Positions 25,801 through 34,781 of a DNA stretch of 64,000 nt are shown here, piece after piece. Position numbers and translations under genes: made by a program. The DNA is from Bog-473 sp963754445 (GTDB taxonomy: Bacteria > Actinomycetota > Acidimicrobiia > Acidimicrobiales > RAAP-2): contig CAVWFT010000001.1 in the NCBI GenBank assembly GCA_963754445.1, positions 682,001-746,000 on the forward strand. The letters are read 5' to 3'. Position 1 is the first letter of the stretch, and every line of letters starts with the position of its first letter. Below the pieces are notes generated by a model. It was not told the origin of the DNA. It did not search any database and saw only the letters and a list, made by a program, of their open reading frames with translations.

Positions 25801-27531
25801 TCATTGAGGCGGACCCGAGCTCAGCTGGACCGTGGAGGTGTGGGTCTGGCCCGACGAGTCGGTCCAGGTAATCGTCACCTTGTCGCCCGGGTGGTAGGCG
25901 CTCAGGTCGTTCGTCAGATCGTTCACCGTGCTGATCGTCTTGCCGCCCAGCTTGGTGATGGTGTCGCCTTCGGCCAGGCCGGCCTCTTGGGCCGGACCGT
26001 TGGTGACGACACCGGCGATCTCCGCACCACCCGACGAGGAGCCCGTGTTTCCGGTGTTGCCGGTGCTCCCGCTGTCGCCGCCGAAGAAGTTGCCGAATCC
26101 GCCTGAACCGTCACCCGAGCCGCTGTTGCTCGCGCTGCCGGCCGGGCTGACCTCGACGCCCAGGAACGGTGTCGTCCCGAGGTGGATGGTCGACGAGGCG
26201 TTGCCGTTGACGATCTGGTGGGCGATGGTCAGTGCGGTGCTGATCGGGATGGCGTAGCCCTGCGTCCCCGACGAGCCGTCGTTCGACGAGAAGGAGAAGC
26301 CGGCGGAGGCGGCCGTGTCGATTCCGATCACCTGACCGGACGTGTTGACCAGCGCGCCGCCCGAGTCGCCGGGCTGGATGTCCGCATTGGTCTCGATGAG
26401 GCCGGAAAGCTGCTCCGAGGTCCCATCACCTTCGTCGCTGGCCGTGATCGACTGGCCCAGGGCCGTGACCGTGCCGCCGGCCGCGCTGGGCGTTCCGCCC
26501 GTTCCACCGGCGTTTCCGACACCGACCACGTCCTCGCCCACCGAGGCACTCGACGAGCTGTCCAGGTTGGCCACGGTGAGACCCGAGGCGTTGTGGAGCT
26601 GCAGGACGGCGATGTCCTTGGTGCGGTCGTAGCCGACCACGCTGGCCGTGTAGGTCTTCCCGTTGCCGATGTCGGTGACGCTGATGCTCGTGGCACCGTC
26701 GATGACGTGGTTGTTGGTCAGGATCAGTCCGTCGGCCGCGATGACGATGCCCGTGCCGGCCGCCTGCTCCTGCTGGTAGCCGAGGGTCGTGTTGATGTCG
26801 ACGAGACCCGGGTCGACCTTCGAGGCGATGGCGTTGACGTCACTCGGTCCCGACGACGAGCCCGAGTTGCCGGAGCTGCCCGTGTTCCCCGAAGAGCTTC
26901 CACCGAAGATGTTTCCGAAGGGACTGTTCGAGCCGCTCGAGCCGTTCGAGCCCCCCGATCCGTTCGACCCGCCGCCCGAATGCGTCGGCGTCTGGAATGA
27001 GTTCGACGCGGACGAGGCCGAGAGGTTCGAGTCGTTGTTCCAGGCGGCGTGCCCGATGCCGACACCGGCAGCCAGGAGAAGGGCGGCGGCGCCGCCGATC
27101 AGGAGACCCGTGCGCAGCTTGTGGCCGTTGGTGCTCTGCTCCGGTCCGGCCGCGCCGCACTGGTACGGCGGCGGGGCGGTCGTGGGCCAGCTCCAGGTGC
27201 TCGGATCCGTGGCTGCTCCACCCGGAGCAGCTCCGGGGGCGGTGCCGAGAGACGGGTTGCCACCAAGGGCACCCATGGCGTACGTGCCGCCCTGGGGGAC
27301 GCCTTGGGGCGGCGTCTCGGGTGGCGGGGTCGCGCCGGTCTCGGGCTGCATCGGGGGCACCGACGCCGGCATCGGCTGGGGCGGTGTCGAGGCCTGCACC
27401 GGGGGCGGGGGGGTTGTCGCCGGCAGGGCGATGGCCTGGGCCGGGTTCTCTGGCACCGAGGCGTCATGGCCCGTGTCGGATTCCCATGCACCCGTCCGGC
27501 CCGTCGTCTCCTCGTTCTGGTCCTCGTTCAT
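25801..27531 (-). CDS. HtrA/DegP-like membrane serine protease with PDZ domain
   Basis: 576 residues. A Pro/Gln-rich cytoplasmic tail of 140 residues leads into one membrane helix (141-163), then a Gly/Ser-rich linker and a trypsin-like protease domain. The catalytic triad is complete: His275 in LTNNHVID, Asp306 in TKDIAVL and Ser390 in QPGDSGGAL. A single PDZ domain follows a second Gly/Ser linker and ends with GDTITKLGGKTISTVNDLTNDL. This is the usual architecture of actinobacterial HtrA proteins, which degrade or refold damaged exported proteins. It faces a terminator shared with the DUF2510 gene and is divergent from the amidohydrolase gene. Confidence 0.95.
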   Translation of the reverse strand: MNEDQNEETTGRTGAWESDTGHDASVPENPAQAIALPATTPPPPVQASTPPQPMPASVPPMQPETGATPPPETPPQGVPQGGTYAMGALGGNPSLGTAPGAAPGGAATDPSTWSWPTTAPPPYQCGAAGPEQSTNGHKLRTGLLIGGAAALLLAAGVGIGHAAWNNDSNLSASSASNSFQTPTHSGGGSNGSGGSNGSSGSNSPFGNIFGGSSSGNTGSSGNSGSSSGPSDVNAIASKVDPGLVDINTTLGYQQEQAAGTGIVIAADGLILTNNHVIDGATSISVTDIGNGKTYTASVVGYDRTKDIAVLQLHNASGLTVANLDSSSSASVGEDVVGVGNAGGTGGTPSAAGGTVTALGQSITASDEGDGTSEQLSGLIETNADIQPGDSGGALVNTSGQVIGIDTAASAGFSFSSNDGSSGTQGYAIPISTALTIAHQIVNGNASSTIHLGTTPFLGVEVSPAGSASNSGSGDGSGGFGNFFGGDSGSTGNTGNTGSSSGGAEIAGVVTNGPAQEAGLAEGDTITKLGGKTISTVNDLTNDLSAYHPGDKVTITWTDSSGQTHTSTVQLSSGPPQ

Positions 27532-27694
27532 TGATCCTCCGTCCGAGCCCGCGTCTGCCGCGGGCTGATCACGCCTCCATTGGACAACGACGGTCTGTAC
27601 GCCAGGTCAGAGAAATGTATGAGCCGGCTAAATGTTGTCTGTGGCCGGGTCGTTCGCGGGTCTACGCTGGCCCGGGGGATATTCGGGGGGCGAC

Positions 27695-28825
27695 ATGACG
27701 ACAGCGATCTTCGACGCCGACAGCCATCTGATGGAGACACCGGAGTGGCTCTACGACTTTGCCGACACGGGGGTGCGTGAGCGACTGCGGCCCCTCGGCC
27801 TGGCGGACGGGGGCGCGGGTGCGGCCGAGATGATGGCGGGCCTCCCGGCGCTCTGGGCCTCCCACCGTGAGGCGACGATCGGCCCCGAGGTCCTGTCTGG
27901 GCCCAAGGGGTGGATGGCACCGGGCGCCCTCGACACCGACGTCCGTTCGCGTGTCCTCGACGCCCTCGGCATCGAGGCCCAGCTCGTGTTCCCGACGTTC
28001 GCCACGTCGCACTTCTTCTTCAGTAAGGACCTCGAAGTTCGCTACGGCGGTGCCCAAGCCCTCAACCGGGCCATGACGTCGTTCTGCCGTCCTGACCCCC
28101 GGCTCAAGGCGGTCGGCTTCCTCCCCCTCGACGACCCGGCGCGGGCCGTCGAGACGCTCGAGGCCGCGCTCGACGACGGCGTGGCCGCGGTGTGGGTTCC
28201 GTCGGACGCGCCGGGATCGTTCTCGCCGACGCACGTCGATCTCGAGCCGGTCTGGGCCCGGCTGGCCGAGGCCGGGGTCCCGTTCGTCCTCCACGTCGGC
28301 GGGGGCAGGCTGCTGCCCAAGGCCTTCCACAACAACGGACGGCCCCGGCCCAAGGACTGGCTGGGCGGGGGCGAGAACCTCCGCTCCAAGGACCTCCCGG
28401 TCCTGCATCACTCACCGGAGCGCTTCTTGGCCTGCATGGTGCTCGACGGCGTGTTCGAGCGTCATCCCACGCTGCGCGGCGCCGCCATCGAGCTCGGGGC
28501 GAGCTGGGTGCCGGGCCTGCTCCGCAACGTGGACCATGCGCTGCGGTCGTTCTCAAAATTCGAGCCGGCCCTCGGTGAACTCACGCTGCGCCCGTCGGAC
28601 TACCTACGCCGCCAGGTCCGCTTCACGCCGTTCCCCTTCGAGGACACGGCCTGGCTCGTGGAGCAATGCGGCCCGGAGCTCTTCATGTTCTCGACCGACT
28701 ATCCCCACCCCGAGGGCGGCAAGCGCCCCTTCGAGGCCTTCGGCGACGCGGTGGCACCGTTCGACGACGCCACCCGGGAGCGCTTCTTCTGGCGCAACGG
28801 GGCCGAGCTCATCGGTCTGGCCTGA
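27695..28825 (+). CDS. Amidohydrolase-2 family protein
   Basis: 376 residues from the ATG at 27695, preceded by GGGGGG. A metal-dependent TIM-barrel hydrolase or decarboxylase. It opens with FDADSHLMETPEW, where the family normally has a DxDxH-like metal site, contains a middle FVLHVGGG strand with the barrel histidine, and ends with ELFMFSTDYPHPEGGKRPF, the conserved Asp-Tyr-Pro-His loop. Such proteins in actinobacteria act on aromatic acids or xenobiotics. The upstream 27532-27694 gap is shared with the divergent HtrA gene. Confidence 0.88.
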   Translation: MTTAIFDADSHLMETPEWLYDFADTGVRERLRPLGLADGGAGAAEMMAGLPALWASHREATIGPEVLSGPKGWMAPGALDTDVRSRVLDALGIEAQLVFPTFATSHFFFSKDLEVRYGGAQALNRAMTSFCRPDPRLKAVGFLPLDDPARAVETLEAALDDGVAAVWVPSDAPGSFSPTHVDLEPVWARLAEAGVPFVLHVGGGRLLPKAFHNNGRPRPKDWLGGGENLRSKDLPVLHHSPERFLACMVLDGVFERHPTLRGAAIELGASWVPGLLRNVDHALRSFSKFEPALGELTLRPSDYLRRQVRFTPFPFEDTAWLVEQCGPELFMFSTDYPHPEGGKRPFEAFGDAVAPFDDATRERFFWRNGAELIGLA

Positions 28826-28841
28826 GGGGCGCCCCGCCGAT

Positions 28842-29291
28842 TCAGAAGCTGCGGGGACGGCCGGCGATGGCGGAGAGCCCGGCCATCGAAGGGTGGCGGC
28901 CCCGGCTGCAGTGACGCCGGTCGGTCTTGCCCGCCAGTCGGCGGACGTGGGCCCGGCGGGCGGTGGCGAGCTCACGGTGCAAGGCGACGCCGAGATCGCC
29001 CACCTGGGCCTGCACGCTGCGCACCTCGAGACGCCATTCGTAGTCGGCGTCCTCCAGCGCGCCGTCCACGCTGAGGATGGAGGCATCGGGGCAGGCCCGC
29101 CGGGCCCGCGAGAGGAGCTCGAAGCGAGCGTCGAAGGAATCACGACCGGCATGACGGAGCCGGACCGCACCGCGCATGCGCGGTGACTCGATCACCACCA
29201 CCCAGAGCGAGCCCTGCCGGCAGAGGTAGAGCGTCGCCCGGTCGATGAGCTGGTTCTGTTCGCTGATGTGGGAGATGCCGTTGGGTTCCAT
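28842..29291 (-). CDS. Hypothetical 149-residue protein
   Basis: The ATG at 29291 gives MEPNGISHISEQNQLIDRATLYLCRQGSLW..., a well-formed alpha/beta stretch with a basic, Arg-rich C-terminal tail (HRELATARRAHVRRLAGKTDRR). A central sentence-like strand SLWVVVIESPRMRGAVRLRH suggests a compact beta sheet, and RACPDASILSVDGALEDADYEWRLEV a second unit. I do not recognise the family. It converges with the amidohydrolase gene with only 16 bp between. An inverted repeat at 29326-29341 lies 35 bp before the start. Confidence 0.6.
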   Translation of the reverse strand: MEPNGISHISEQNQLIDRATLYLCRQGSLWVVVIESPRMRGAVRLRHAGRDSFDARFELLSRARRACPDASILSVDGALEDADYEWRLEVRSVQAQVGDLGVALHRELATARRAHVRRLAGKTDRRHCSRGRHPSMAGLSAIAGRPRSF

Positions 29292-29688
29292 CGCCAAGAA
29301 AACGCCTTCCTGCTGGGGGACTTACTGGGCCAAAAGGACCATTTGGGGAGACCCCGTCCCGGCCCGTCGGTCCGCTGTCGTGGCACGGGTGAGCTCCGCG
29401 GCGGCCCCGCCGTGAGCCGCCGGGACCAGGCCCCGGCGGTCCGGGGCGGTCGTCCCGAAGGAGAAGGGCGCTCCCGGCCTGCCGTCTGCCACTCCCGCTC
29501 ACCCTCCATTCCTCGCCGCGTCCCGGAGGGAGGCGGGACCCGCGGGGGCGGGCCACGCATCACGTGCCGGGGGCTGGCACCTGTGGGGCTCAGTCTGCTC
29601 GGCGACCCCCGTTGGATGCCAGTGCCTTAGGTCATGATTGGCACAACACAAGCCCAACTGTGCTCAAGTGACGTTTCGCGAGGAGGAG
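29292..29688. other. Gene-free divergent region
   Basis: 397 bp between the minus-strand hypothetical and the DinB-like gene. It contains an imperfect inverted repeat TGGGCC-AAAA-GGACCA at 29326-29341 close to the minus gene. The rest is very GC-rich with no sensible frame. A GAGGAGG ribosome site lies at its right end. Confidence 0.4.
29326..29341. promoter_or_regulatory. Imperfect inverted repeat before hypothetical gene
   Basis: TGGGCC-AAAA-GGACCA, five of six arm positions paired, 35 bp before the minus-strand start at 29291. The pattern is loosely like DosR-type boxes in other actinobacteria, but no DosR gene is here. Confidence 0.3.
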
Positions 29689-30300
29689 ATGGTGAACGGA
29701 GACGACGTCCGCGCCGCGGCCGAGCGCTGTCGCCAGGTCCTCGAGCCGGCGCTGTCGGAAAGCTGGGACGTGGCGGTGCCCGACCTCGACTTCACCGTGG
29801 CCGGCGTGGTCGCCCACGCCGCCAACGCGCCGCTGTGGTACTCGGTCGACCTGTGGAGCGGGTCGGGCGACGCCAGCTTCGAGGTGCAGGTGCGGGCCGA
29901 CACGGAGAACGACCGGCTGCTCACCAGCCTGGTGGCAGCGGCCCAGGTCCTGGCGGCCACGGTGGACGCGGCGCCGCCGACCCAGCGCGGCTTCCATCCC
30001 TTCGGCTCGCCCGATCCCGACGGGTTCGCCGCCATGGCCTGCGACGAGTTGCTGGTGCACGGTCGCGATGCCGCCTGCGGGCTCGGGCTCGAGGAGGCCC
30101 GAGACGCCGACCTGGCCCGGCGGACCCTGGCCCGGCTCTACCCGTGGCACTCGGTGGAGGCCGGTGACGATCCGTGGGACGTGTTGTTGTGGGCCAACGG
30201 GCGGATCTCGCTGACGGATCGACCCGATCAGCGTCGGTGGCGCTGGCACTGTGCGCCGCTGGCGGAGTGGGACGGGACGGCGCCGGCACCGAGGTCCTGA
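29689..30300 (+). CDS. DinB-like, mycothiol-dependent maleylpyruvate isomerase family protein
   Basis: About 203 residues. It has the organisation of the TIGR03083/MDMPI N family: an N-terminal helix with conserved Trp and the VAGVVAHAANAPLWYSVDL helix carrying a histidine, a middle part, and the helix MACDELLVHGRDAACGLGL with a second His near residue 122, typical metal ligands of DinB folds. A third candidate metal ligand is the His in RLYPWHSVEAG. Starts ATG 29689 and GTG 29692 are both possible; the GAGGAGG spacing favours the GTG. Such proteins use mycothiol or act as metal-dependent transferases; exact substrate unknown. Confidence 0.8.
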   Translation: MVNGDDVRAAAERCRQVLEPALSESWDVAVPDLDFTVAGVVAHAANAPLWYSVDLWSGSGDASFEVQVRADTENDRLLTSLVAAAQVLAATVDAAPPTQRGFHPFGSPDPDGFAAMACDELLVHGRDAACGLGLEEARDADLARRTLARLYPWHSVEAGDDPWDVLLWANGRISLTDRPDQRRWRWHCAPLAEWDGTAPAPRS

Positions 30301-30333
30301 TCCGCGTCGCCACTCGCCGGCCATGCTGCGATG

Positions 30334-30346
30334 TCAAGTACCTTGA
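30334..30346. promoter_or_regulatory. Small palindrome, candidate MarR operator
   Basis: TCAAG-TAC-CTTGA, a perfect 5-bp inverted repeat, lies 66 bp before the start of the alpha/beta hydrolase gene whose operon ends with a MarR regulator. Size and composition fit a MarR dimer site; only position supports the link. Confidence 0.35.
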
Positions 30347-30411
30347 TGATCGGGGTGGCGGCGCCGGGCGCCCCGAGGAGCTCCGGGCGAGAAGGAAAGG
30401 CAGGCGGATCC

Positions 30412-31788
30412 ATGCGGATCACTGGTCCGGTCACCGGTGGGGGCCACGGCTGGCCCTTCGCCGCCCCCACGGTCGACCTGCACGCCCTGGGCTACGTGTG
30501 CGAGGAGTACTTCCTCGAGGGCGAGGCCACGCGGTACGCGGCGGCGCCCGGGACGTCGCTCGGGCGCGACGGCCGCTGGCGCGCCGAGCGTCGGGGGGCG
30601 GCCCCGTTCAGGACCCGCCTGCTGGTCCTGCGCCCCGAGGATGCGGCCCGCTTCAACGGCACCGTGATCGTCAACTGGAACAACGTGTCCGCCGGTTACG
30701 AGAACCTCGGCGGGGCCGACAGTCCCGAGGTCTTCGCCGGCGGCTTCGCCGTGGTCGCCGTGTCGGCCCAGCGGGTGGGGATCCACGGCTCGCCCCCCGA
30801 TCCGCAAGGGCTCGTGACGTGGGACCCCGCGCGCTACGGGTCGCTCTCGATCGCCAGTGACGACGACTCCTACGACATCTTCAGCCAGGCGGCCCGAGCC
30901 GTGGCGCCCGACCGTGACCGGACGGGCATCGACCCCATGGGAGGACTCGGTGTGCGCCGGCTGGTGGCGCAGGGGGCCTCGCAGTCGGCGGCGCGCCTGG
31001 CGACCTACCTCAACGCGGTGCAGCCGATCGACGGGCTCTTCGATGCGTTCTTCCTCCTGATGTACTTCGGCGGTGGCACGCCGCTCGAGGTGGGCGACGC
31101 CGTCATGACGGTGGCGGGCGCGCAGGAGGGGAGCCAGCCGGTCATCCCCGAGGGCCTGAACCTCTTGCGCGACGACCTCGACCTGTCGCTGATGGTGGTC
31201 AACACCGAGTGTGAGGCCGGTTCGTGTTACGGCGTGCGCCAGCCCGACAGCGACCGCTTCCGCTACTGGGAGATCGCCGGCGCGTCGCATGTCACGCTGC
31301 AGGGCATCGTGTCGTCGGGGCCGCGGATGGCGCGCGACTTCGGCTTCTCGCTGCCGATCGACGACGCCCTGCGCCGCGTCAACCAGGTGTCGCCCGCCCC
31401 GGTCGTCGATGCCGCCTTGCACCATCTCCAGCGCTGGATCACCGAGGGGACGGCGCCCCCGGCCCAGCCGCTCATCGCGTTCGCGGGCGATCCGGCCGCC
31501 ATCGTGCGCGACGACGACGGGATCGCCTGCGGTGGCATCCGACTGCCCGCGGTCGAGGCGCCGGTCGCCCACAACAGCGCCCAGGCGGCGGGCCCCGACA
31601 TCTTCTCCCGGCTGGTCGGGCGGTGCGAGGCCTTCGGGCTCGATGAGGTGCGCCGGCGCTACGGCAGCCGCGACGGCTACCTGGCTCGCTACGACGAGGC
31701 GGTGGCCGTCGCCGTGGCGGCGTCGGTGGTGCTGCCCCGTGATGCGGCGCTCCTGCGCGAGGAGGGCCGGAGCCTCTGCCCGCTGTGA
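30412..31788 (+). CDS. Alpha/beta-hydrolase domain protein (Abhydrolase_10-like)
   Basis: 458 residues from the ATG at 30412. It matches the large alpha/beta hydrolase domain family often annotated simply as 'alpha/beta hydrolase domain'. The nucleophile elbow is GASQS in RRLVAQGASQSAARLATYLNAV, preceded by the strand NGTVIVNWNNVSAGYE, and a likely catalytic His lies in YWEIAGASHVTLQG. Exact substrate is unknown; esterase activity on lipids or aromatic esters is plausible. A MarR gene overlaps its stop by 4 bp (GTGA), so the pair is one operon, probably self-regulated by a ligand of the pathway. Confidence 0.85.
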   Translation: MRITGPVTGGGHGWPFAAPTVDLHALGYVCEEYFLEGEATRYAAAPGTSLGRDGRWRAERRGAAPFRTRLLVLRPEDAARFNGTVIVNWNNVSAGYENLGGADSPEVFAGGFAVVAVSAQRVGIHGSPPDPQGLVTWDPARYGSLSIASDDDSYDIFSQAARAVAPDRDRTGIDPMGGLGVRRLVAQGASQSAARLATYLNAVQPIDGLFDAFFLLMYFGGGTPLEVGDAVMTVAGAQEGSQPVIPEGLNLLRDDLDLSLMVVNTECEAGSCYGVRQPDSDRFRYWEIAGASHVTLQGIVSSGPRMARDFGFSLPIDDALRRVNQVSPAPVVDAALHHLQRWITEGTAPPAQPLIAFAGDPAAIVRDDDGIACGGIRLPAVEAPVAHNSAQAAGPDIFSRLVGRCEAFGLDEVRRRYGSRDGYLARYDEAVAVAVAASVVLPRDAALLREEGRSLCPL

Positions 31789-32237
31789 GCGGGTCGGTCC
31801 GGCGGGGCGAGCCGCGCCTGTCCTACCTGATCAAGCAGGTCGAGCTGGCCATCCGGGCCGACATGGACCTGCAGGCCCGCGAGCACGGGCTCACGGCGCT
31901 CCAGTACACCGCCCTGACGGTGCTGCAACGCCAGCCTGGCATGTCGGGGGCCCAGCTGGCGCGGCGCTCCTTCGTCTCCCCCCAGGCGGGCAGCGAGATG
32001 GTGGCCCATCTGGAGCGCAAGGGTCTGATCACCCGTGCGCCCGACGGGCGGAACCGGCGCATCTTGCGCATCGCGCTCACCGCCGCCGGCGAGCGCGTCG
32101 TGCGCGACTGCGACGAGTGGATGGACGAGATAGAAGCGAGGATGCTGGCCGGCATCCCGGCGGCCCAGGTGCGGGCGCTGCGGACCTCGCTCGGCGCGGT
32201 GGAGCGCAACGCGCGGCCCCGGCCCGAACGTTCCTAG
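31785..32237 (+). CDS. MarR-family transcriptional regulator
   Basis: 150 residues, GTG start overlapping the hydrolase stop. The winged helix-turn-helix is visible as LTALQYTALTVLQRQPGMSGAQLARRSFVSPQAGSEMVAHLERKGLI followed by the wing APDGRNRRILRIALT. Helices at both ends provide the dimer interface. Translational coupling to the hydrolase and the palindrome at 30334-30346 suggest it regulates its own operon in response to a small phenolic or acidic ligand, as is usual for MarR proteins. Confidence 0.92.
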   Translation: MSGSVRRGEPRLSYLIKQVELAIRADMDLQAREHGLTALQYTALTVLQRQPGMSGAQLARRSFVSPQAGSEMVAHLERKGLITRAPDGRNRRILRIALTAAGERVVRDCDEWMDEIEARMLAGIPAAQVRALRTSLGAVERNARPRPERS

Positions 32238-32327
32238 CTGGCCCGCCGCGGCCGGCCGCGGCGCGGCGTGGTGGGGCGGCGGCGGTGCCCGGCCCGGCCG
32301 CTGCGTGGTCGGGGGCATACTCCTCCG

Positions 32328-32909
32328 ATGCGTCTGGGCGTCGCGCACCATCTCGGCTGGGCGGTGGTCGTGGCGGCCTCGGACGATCATCAGGTGGTGG
32401 ACCGGCGGCGGATCGAGCTGGTCGAGCCCGGCGTGCCGACGGCGCCCGTCCACCACGAGGGCGGCGCGTTCCCCCTCCACCGGACGGGAGAGCCTCTCGA
32501 CGACGATGCCCTGGCGGCCCTGGTCGCCGAGGTGCGGGCCTCGGCCCGTCGGGCGGGCGGGTCAGCCCTGGACGAGCTGGCGGCGACGCTGGGCGCGCCG
32601 ATCACCTCGCTGTCGCTCCGGGCCTGGCCGGCCACGTTCCCCGAGGACATCGCCATCCTTCGGCGCGTGCCCTACGAGAGCCGGGCCGACTCGGTCATGT
32701 ACCGCCAGGTGCTGGCCGAGCTCGCCCGGGCCCGGGGCTGGGCGGTCTGCCTGTTCGAGGCCGCCGACGTGGAGGAGGAGGCGGCGCGGCGCCTCGGCCC
32801 CCAGGCGCAGGAGGTGCTCCAGGGTCCGCGGGCCCGCCTGGGGGCGCCGTGGTCGAAGGACCATCGGATGGCTCTCGCCGCCACCATCGTGGCCGCCTGC
32901 CCGGACTGA
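32328..32909 (+). CDS. Conserved hypothetical protein
   Basis: 193 residues beginning MRLGVAHHLGWAVVVAASDDHQVVDRRRIELVEPG. I have seen this opening pattern in uncharacterised proteins from many bacteria. The middle contains HHEGGAFPLHRTGEPLDDDALAALVAEV and a strand ITSLSLRAWPATFPED, and the end a helix WSKDHRMALAATIVAAC. Nothing identifies a reaction. The first strand followed by DDHQVVDRRR resembles an RNase H-like beta hairpin, but that is speculation. It stands alone, 90 bp after MarR, on the same strand. Confidence 0.7.
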   Translation: MRLGVAHHLGWAVVVAASDDHQVVDRRRIELVEPGVPTAPVHHEGGAFPLHRTGEPLDDDALAALVAEVRASARRAGGSALDELAATLGAPITSLSLRAWPATFPEDIAILRRVPYESRADSVMYRQVLAELARARGWAVCLFEAADVEEEAARRLGPQAQEVLQGPRARLGAPWSKDHRMALAATIVAACPD

Positions 32910-32960
32910 CCCGGCTCGACCCGGTGTGCTGCGCCGCGCTGCGGGCGTGGTCGGGGTGGC

Positions 32961-33884
32961 TCAACCCAGCTGGGCGGCCAGGAAGGACGCGGTGGCCTCC
33001 CGCTCTTCGTCGGTGCGCGCCGCGATGACGAGGCGCAAGTCGGTCGCCCCCGCGGTGGCGTAGTCGGCGAGTCCGTCGAGGATGCGATCGGGCGTGCCGG
33101 CGAGGGTCAGGTCGGCGCCGCTCTCGACGCCTTCGCGGTCGAGGACGCGCCGGTAGCTGGGAAACGCGTCGTACATGGCGTTCTCGCTCCGCCCGTGGGC
33201 GCGCAGCGCGGCGACGTCGTCGGTCACGCACACGCCGACGAGCGCGACGATCCGCGGCGGCGGACGCCCGGCCCCTGCGGCGGCCGCGGTGAGGCGCGGC
33301 CCGATATGGGTGGCGATGGTCCGGGGACCGCAGGACCCGAGCGAGGTGCCGTCGGTGAGGCGACCCGCCAGCTCGAGCATGCGCGGGCCGAGGGCGGCCA
33401 GGAGGAGCCCGAGGGGTTCGGCCTCGATGGTAAGCCAGCCCTTGGAGAAGACGTGCTCGCCGTCGACGTCGCTCGGCGTGCCGGCCAGCAGCGAGGTCAG
33501 GGCGTCGAGGAACTCCGCCGTGCGGGCGAAGGCCCGCGCGTAGGGCTCGCCGAAGAAGCCCTCCGAGACGATCTGATGGGACGCGCCGACCCCGAGGGTG
33601 AAGCGCCCGTCGAGGGCGCTCTGCGCGGTGAGGGCCTGGGCGGCGAGGGCCAGCGGGTGACGGCCGGTGAGCGGCACTACCGACGTGCCGAGCTCGGCCA
33701 GCCCGGGCGCGGCGCTCCCGACGGCGGCCAGGGCGACGATCGGGTCGACCCCGAACACCTGCGACACCCAGAAGCTGTCGAAGCCCACCCCCTCGGCCCA
33801 GATCGCCTGGTCCCGGACGGCGGCGACACTCGAGGCCCCCGTCCCCACGCCGAAGCCGATCCGCACCCCCAGCTCTCGGAGCAT
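32961..33884 (-). CDS. LLM-class F420-dependent oxidoreductase (second copy)
   Basis: 307 residues. The opening VRIGFGVGTGASSVAAVRDQAIWAEGVGFDSFWVSQVFGVD, then LGTSVVPLTGRHPLALAAQALTAQSALDGRFTLGVGASHQ, fit the TIGR03564-like subgroup of F420-dependent LLM enzymes. It shares only general fold with the enzyme at 1773-2651, so these are different subfamilies. It stands between a plus-strand hypothetical and a HAD phosphatase, transcribed towards lower coordinates. Substrate unknown. Confidence 0.87.
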   Translation of the reverse strand: MLRELGVRIGFGVGTGASSVAAVRDQAIWAEGVGFDSFWVSQVFGVDPIVALAAVGSAAPGLAELGTSVVPLTGRHPLALAAQALTAQSALDGRFTLGVGASHQIVSEGFFGEPYARAFARTAEFLDALTSLLAGTPSDVDGEHVFSKGWLTIEAEPLGLLLAALGPRMLELAGRLTDGTSLGSCGPRTIATHIGPRLTAAAAGAGRPPPRIVALVGVCVTDDVAALRAHGRSENAMYDAFPSYRRVLDREGVESGADLTLAGTPDRILDGLADYATAGATDLRLVIAARTDEEREATASFLAAQLG

Positions 33885-33963
33885 GCGAAGAGCCTAGGCA
33901 GCACCGTTGCCGCGCCCCGGGGCGTCGGGGCCTTCGTGCGCCGGCCCGCGGCGCCGGCGGGTG

Positions 33964-34674
33964 TCAGCGCTCGGCCGTGCGCAGGATCGCCTCGATGGCG
34001 GCGACGGGGGAGTCCACCGTGACATCGGGCCCAGCGCCGTCGGACGGCAGCCAGGGCCGATCCCGGTGGATCCACACCGTGGTCAGTCCGACGCCGCGTC
34101 CGCCGCCGATGTCGGCCACCGGCGCGTCGCCGACCATGAAGAGCGGTTGTACGTCGGTGCCGCGTGCGGCGTGCGCACAGCGCCGGACCGCCTCCTCGAA
34201 GATGCGCCGGTCGGGTTTCTCCACGCCGAGCTCACCCGAGGCGCAGAACGCGTCCACCAGCGCCAGCAGGCCGAGCCGGGCCGCCTTGTCCGCCTGCTGG
34301 GGCACGGGTCCGTTGGTGACGATGCCGATGCCCCAGCCGGCGCGTCGCAGCGTCGAGAGCGCATCGAGCACCGCGTGGTCGGGGACGCAGTGGTCGACGT
34401 AGTCGGTCCGGTAGGCGGCGACGAGTTCGTCGATCGTCTCCGAGAGGCCGTAGCGGGCCCGGGCGGCCGCCCACACCACCTCTCTGGGAGCGAGGCCGTC
34501 GCGGTCCGCCTCGACGAGCCACTCGACTTCGCCGGGCTCCAAGCCGGCATCCGCCACGTAGTCGACCGCCCAACGGCGGTAGGTGGCGGCCCGGTCGAAG
34601 AGCGTGTTGTCGAGATCGAAGAGCGCCACCGGCGTCCGTGCCCCGTCGCGGCCGATCCGCACGCGCTCCGCCAT
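33964..34674 (-). CDS. HAD-family hydrolase
   Basis: 236 residues. Motif I is ALFDLDNTLFD near residue 20 with the nucleophile Asp and acid/base Asp. Motif II is the Thr in GIVTNG around residue 118, a lysine in the GVEKPD loop (motif III) at about 153, and the acidic motif IV FMVGDAPVADIGGG near 180. The cap is helical (class C1). These usually dephosphorylate phosphorylated sugars or nucleotides. It is transcribed in line with the LLM gene, 79 bp upstream of it. Confidence 0.88.
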   Translation of the reverse strand: MAERVRIGRDGARTPVALFDLDNTLFDRAATYRRWAVDYVADAGLEPGEVEWLVEADRDGLAPREVVWAAARARYGLSETIDELVAAYRTDYVDHCVPDHAVLDALSTLRRAGWGIGIVTNGPVPQQADKAARLGLLALVDAFCASGELGVEKPDRRIFEEAVRRCAHAARGTDVQPLFMVGDAPVADIGGGRGVGLTTVWIHRDRPWLPSDGAGPDVTVDSPVAAIEAILRTAER

Positions 34675-34781
34675 GAAGCCGAGCGTATCCGGCGGCGTGC
34701 GCGCGTCACCGGCGTCGATCGATGCCGTCCTCGTCGACCTCCGAGTCGCAGCCGATCAACGAGATGGCGGGGGAGGGTCCT

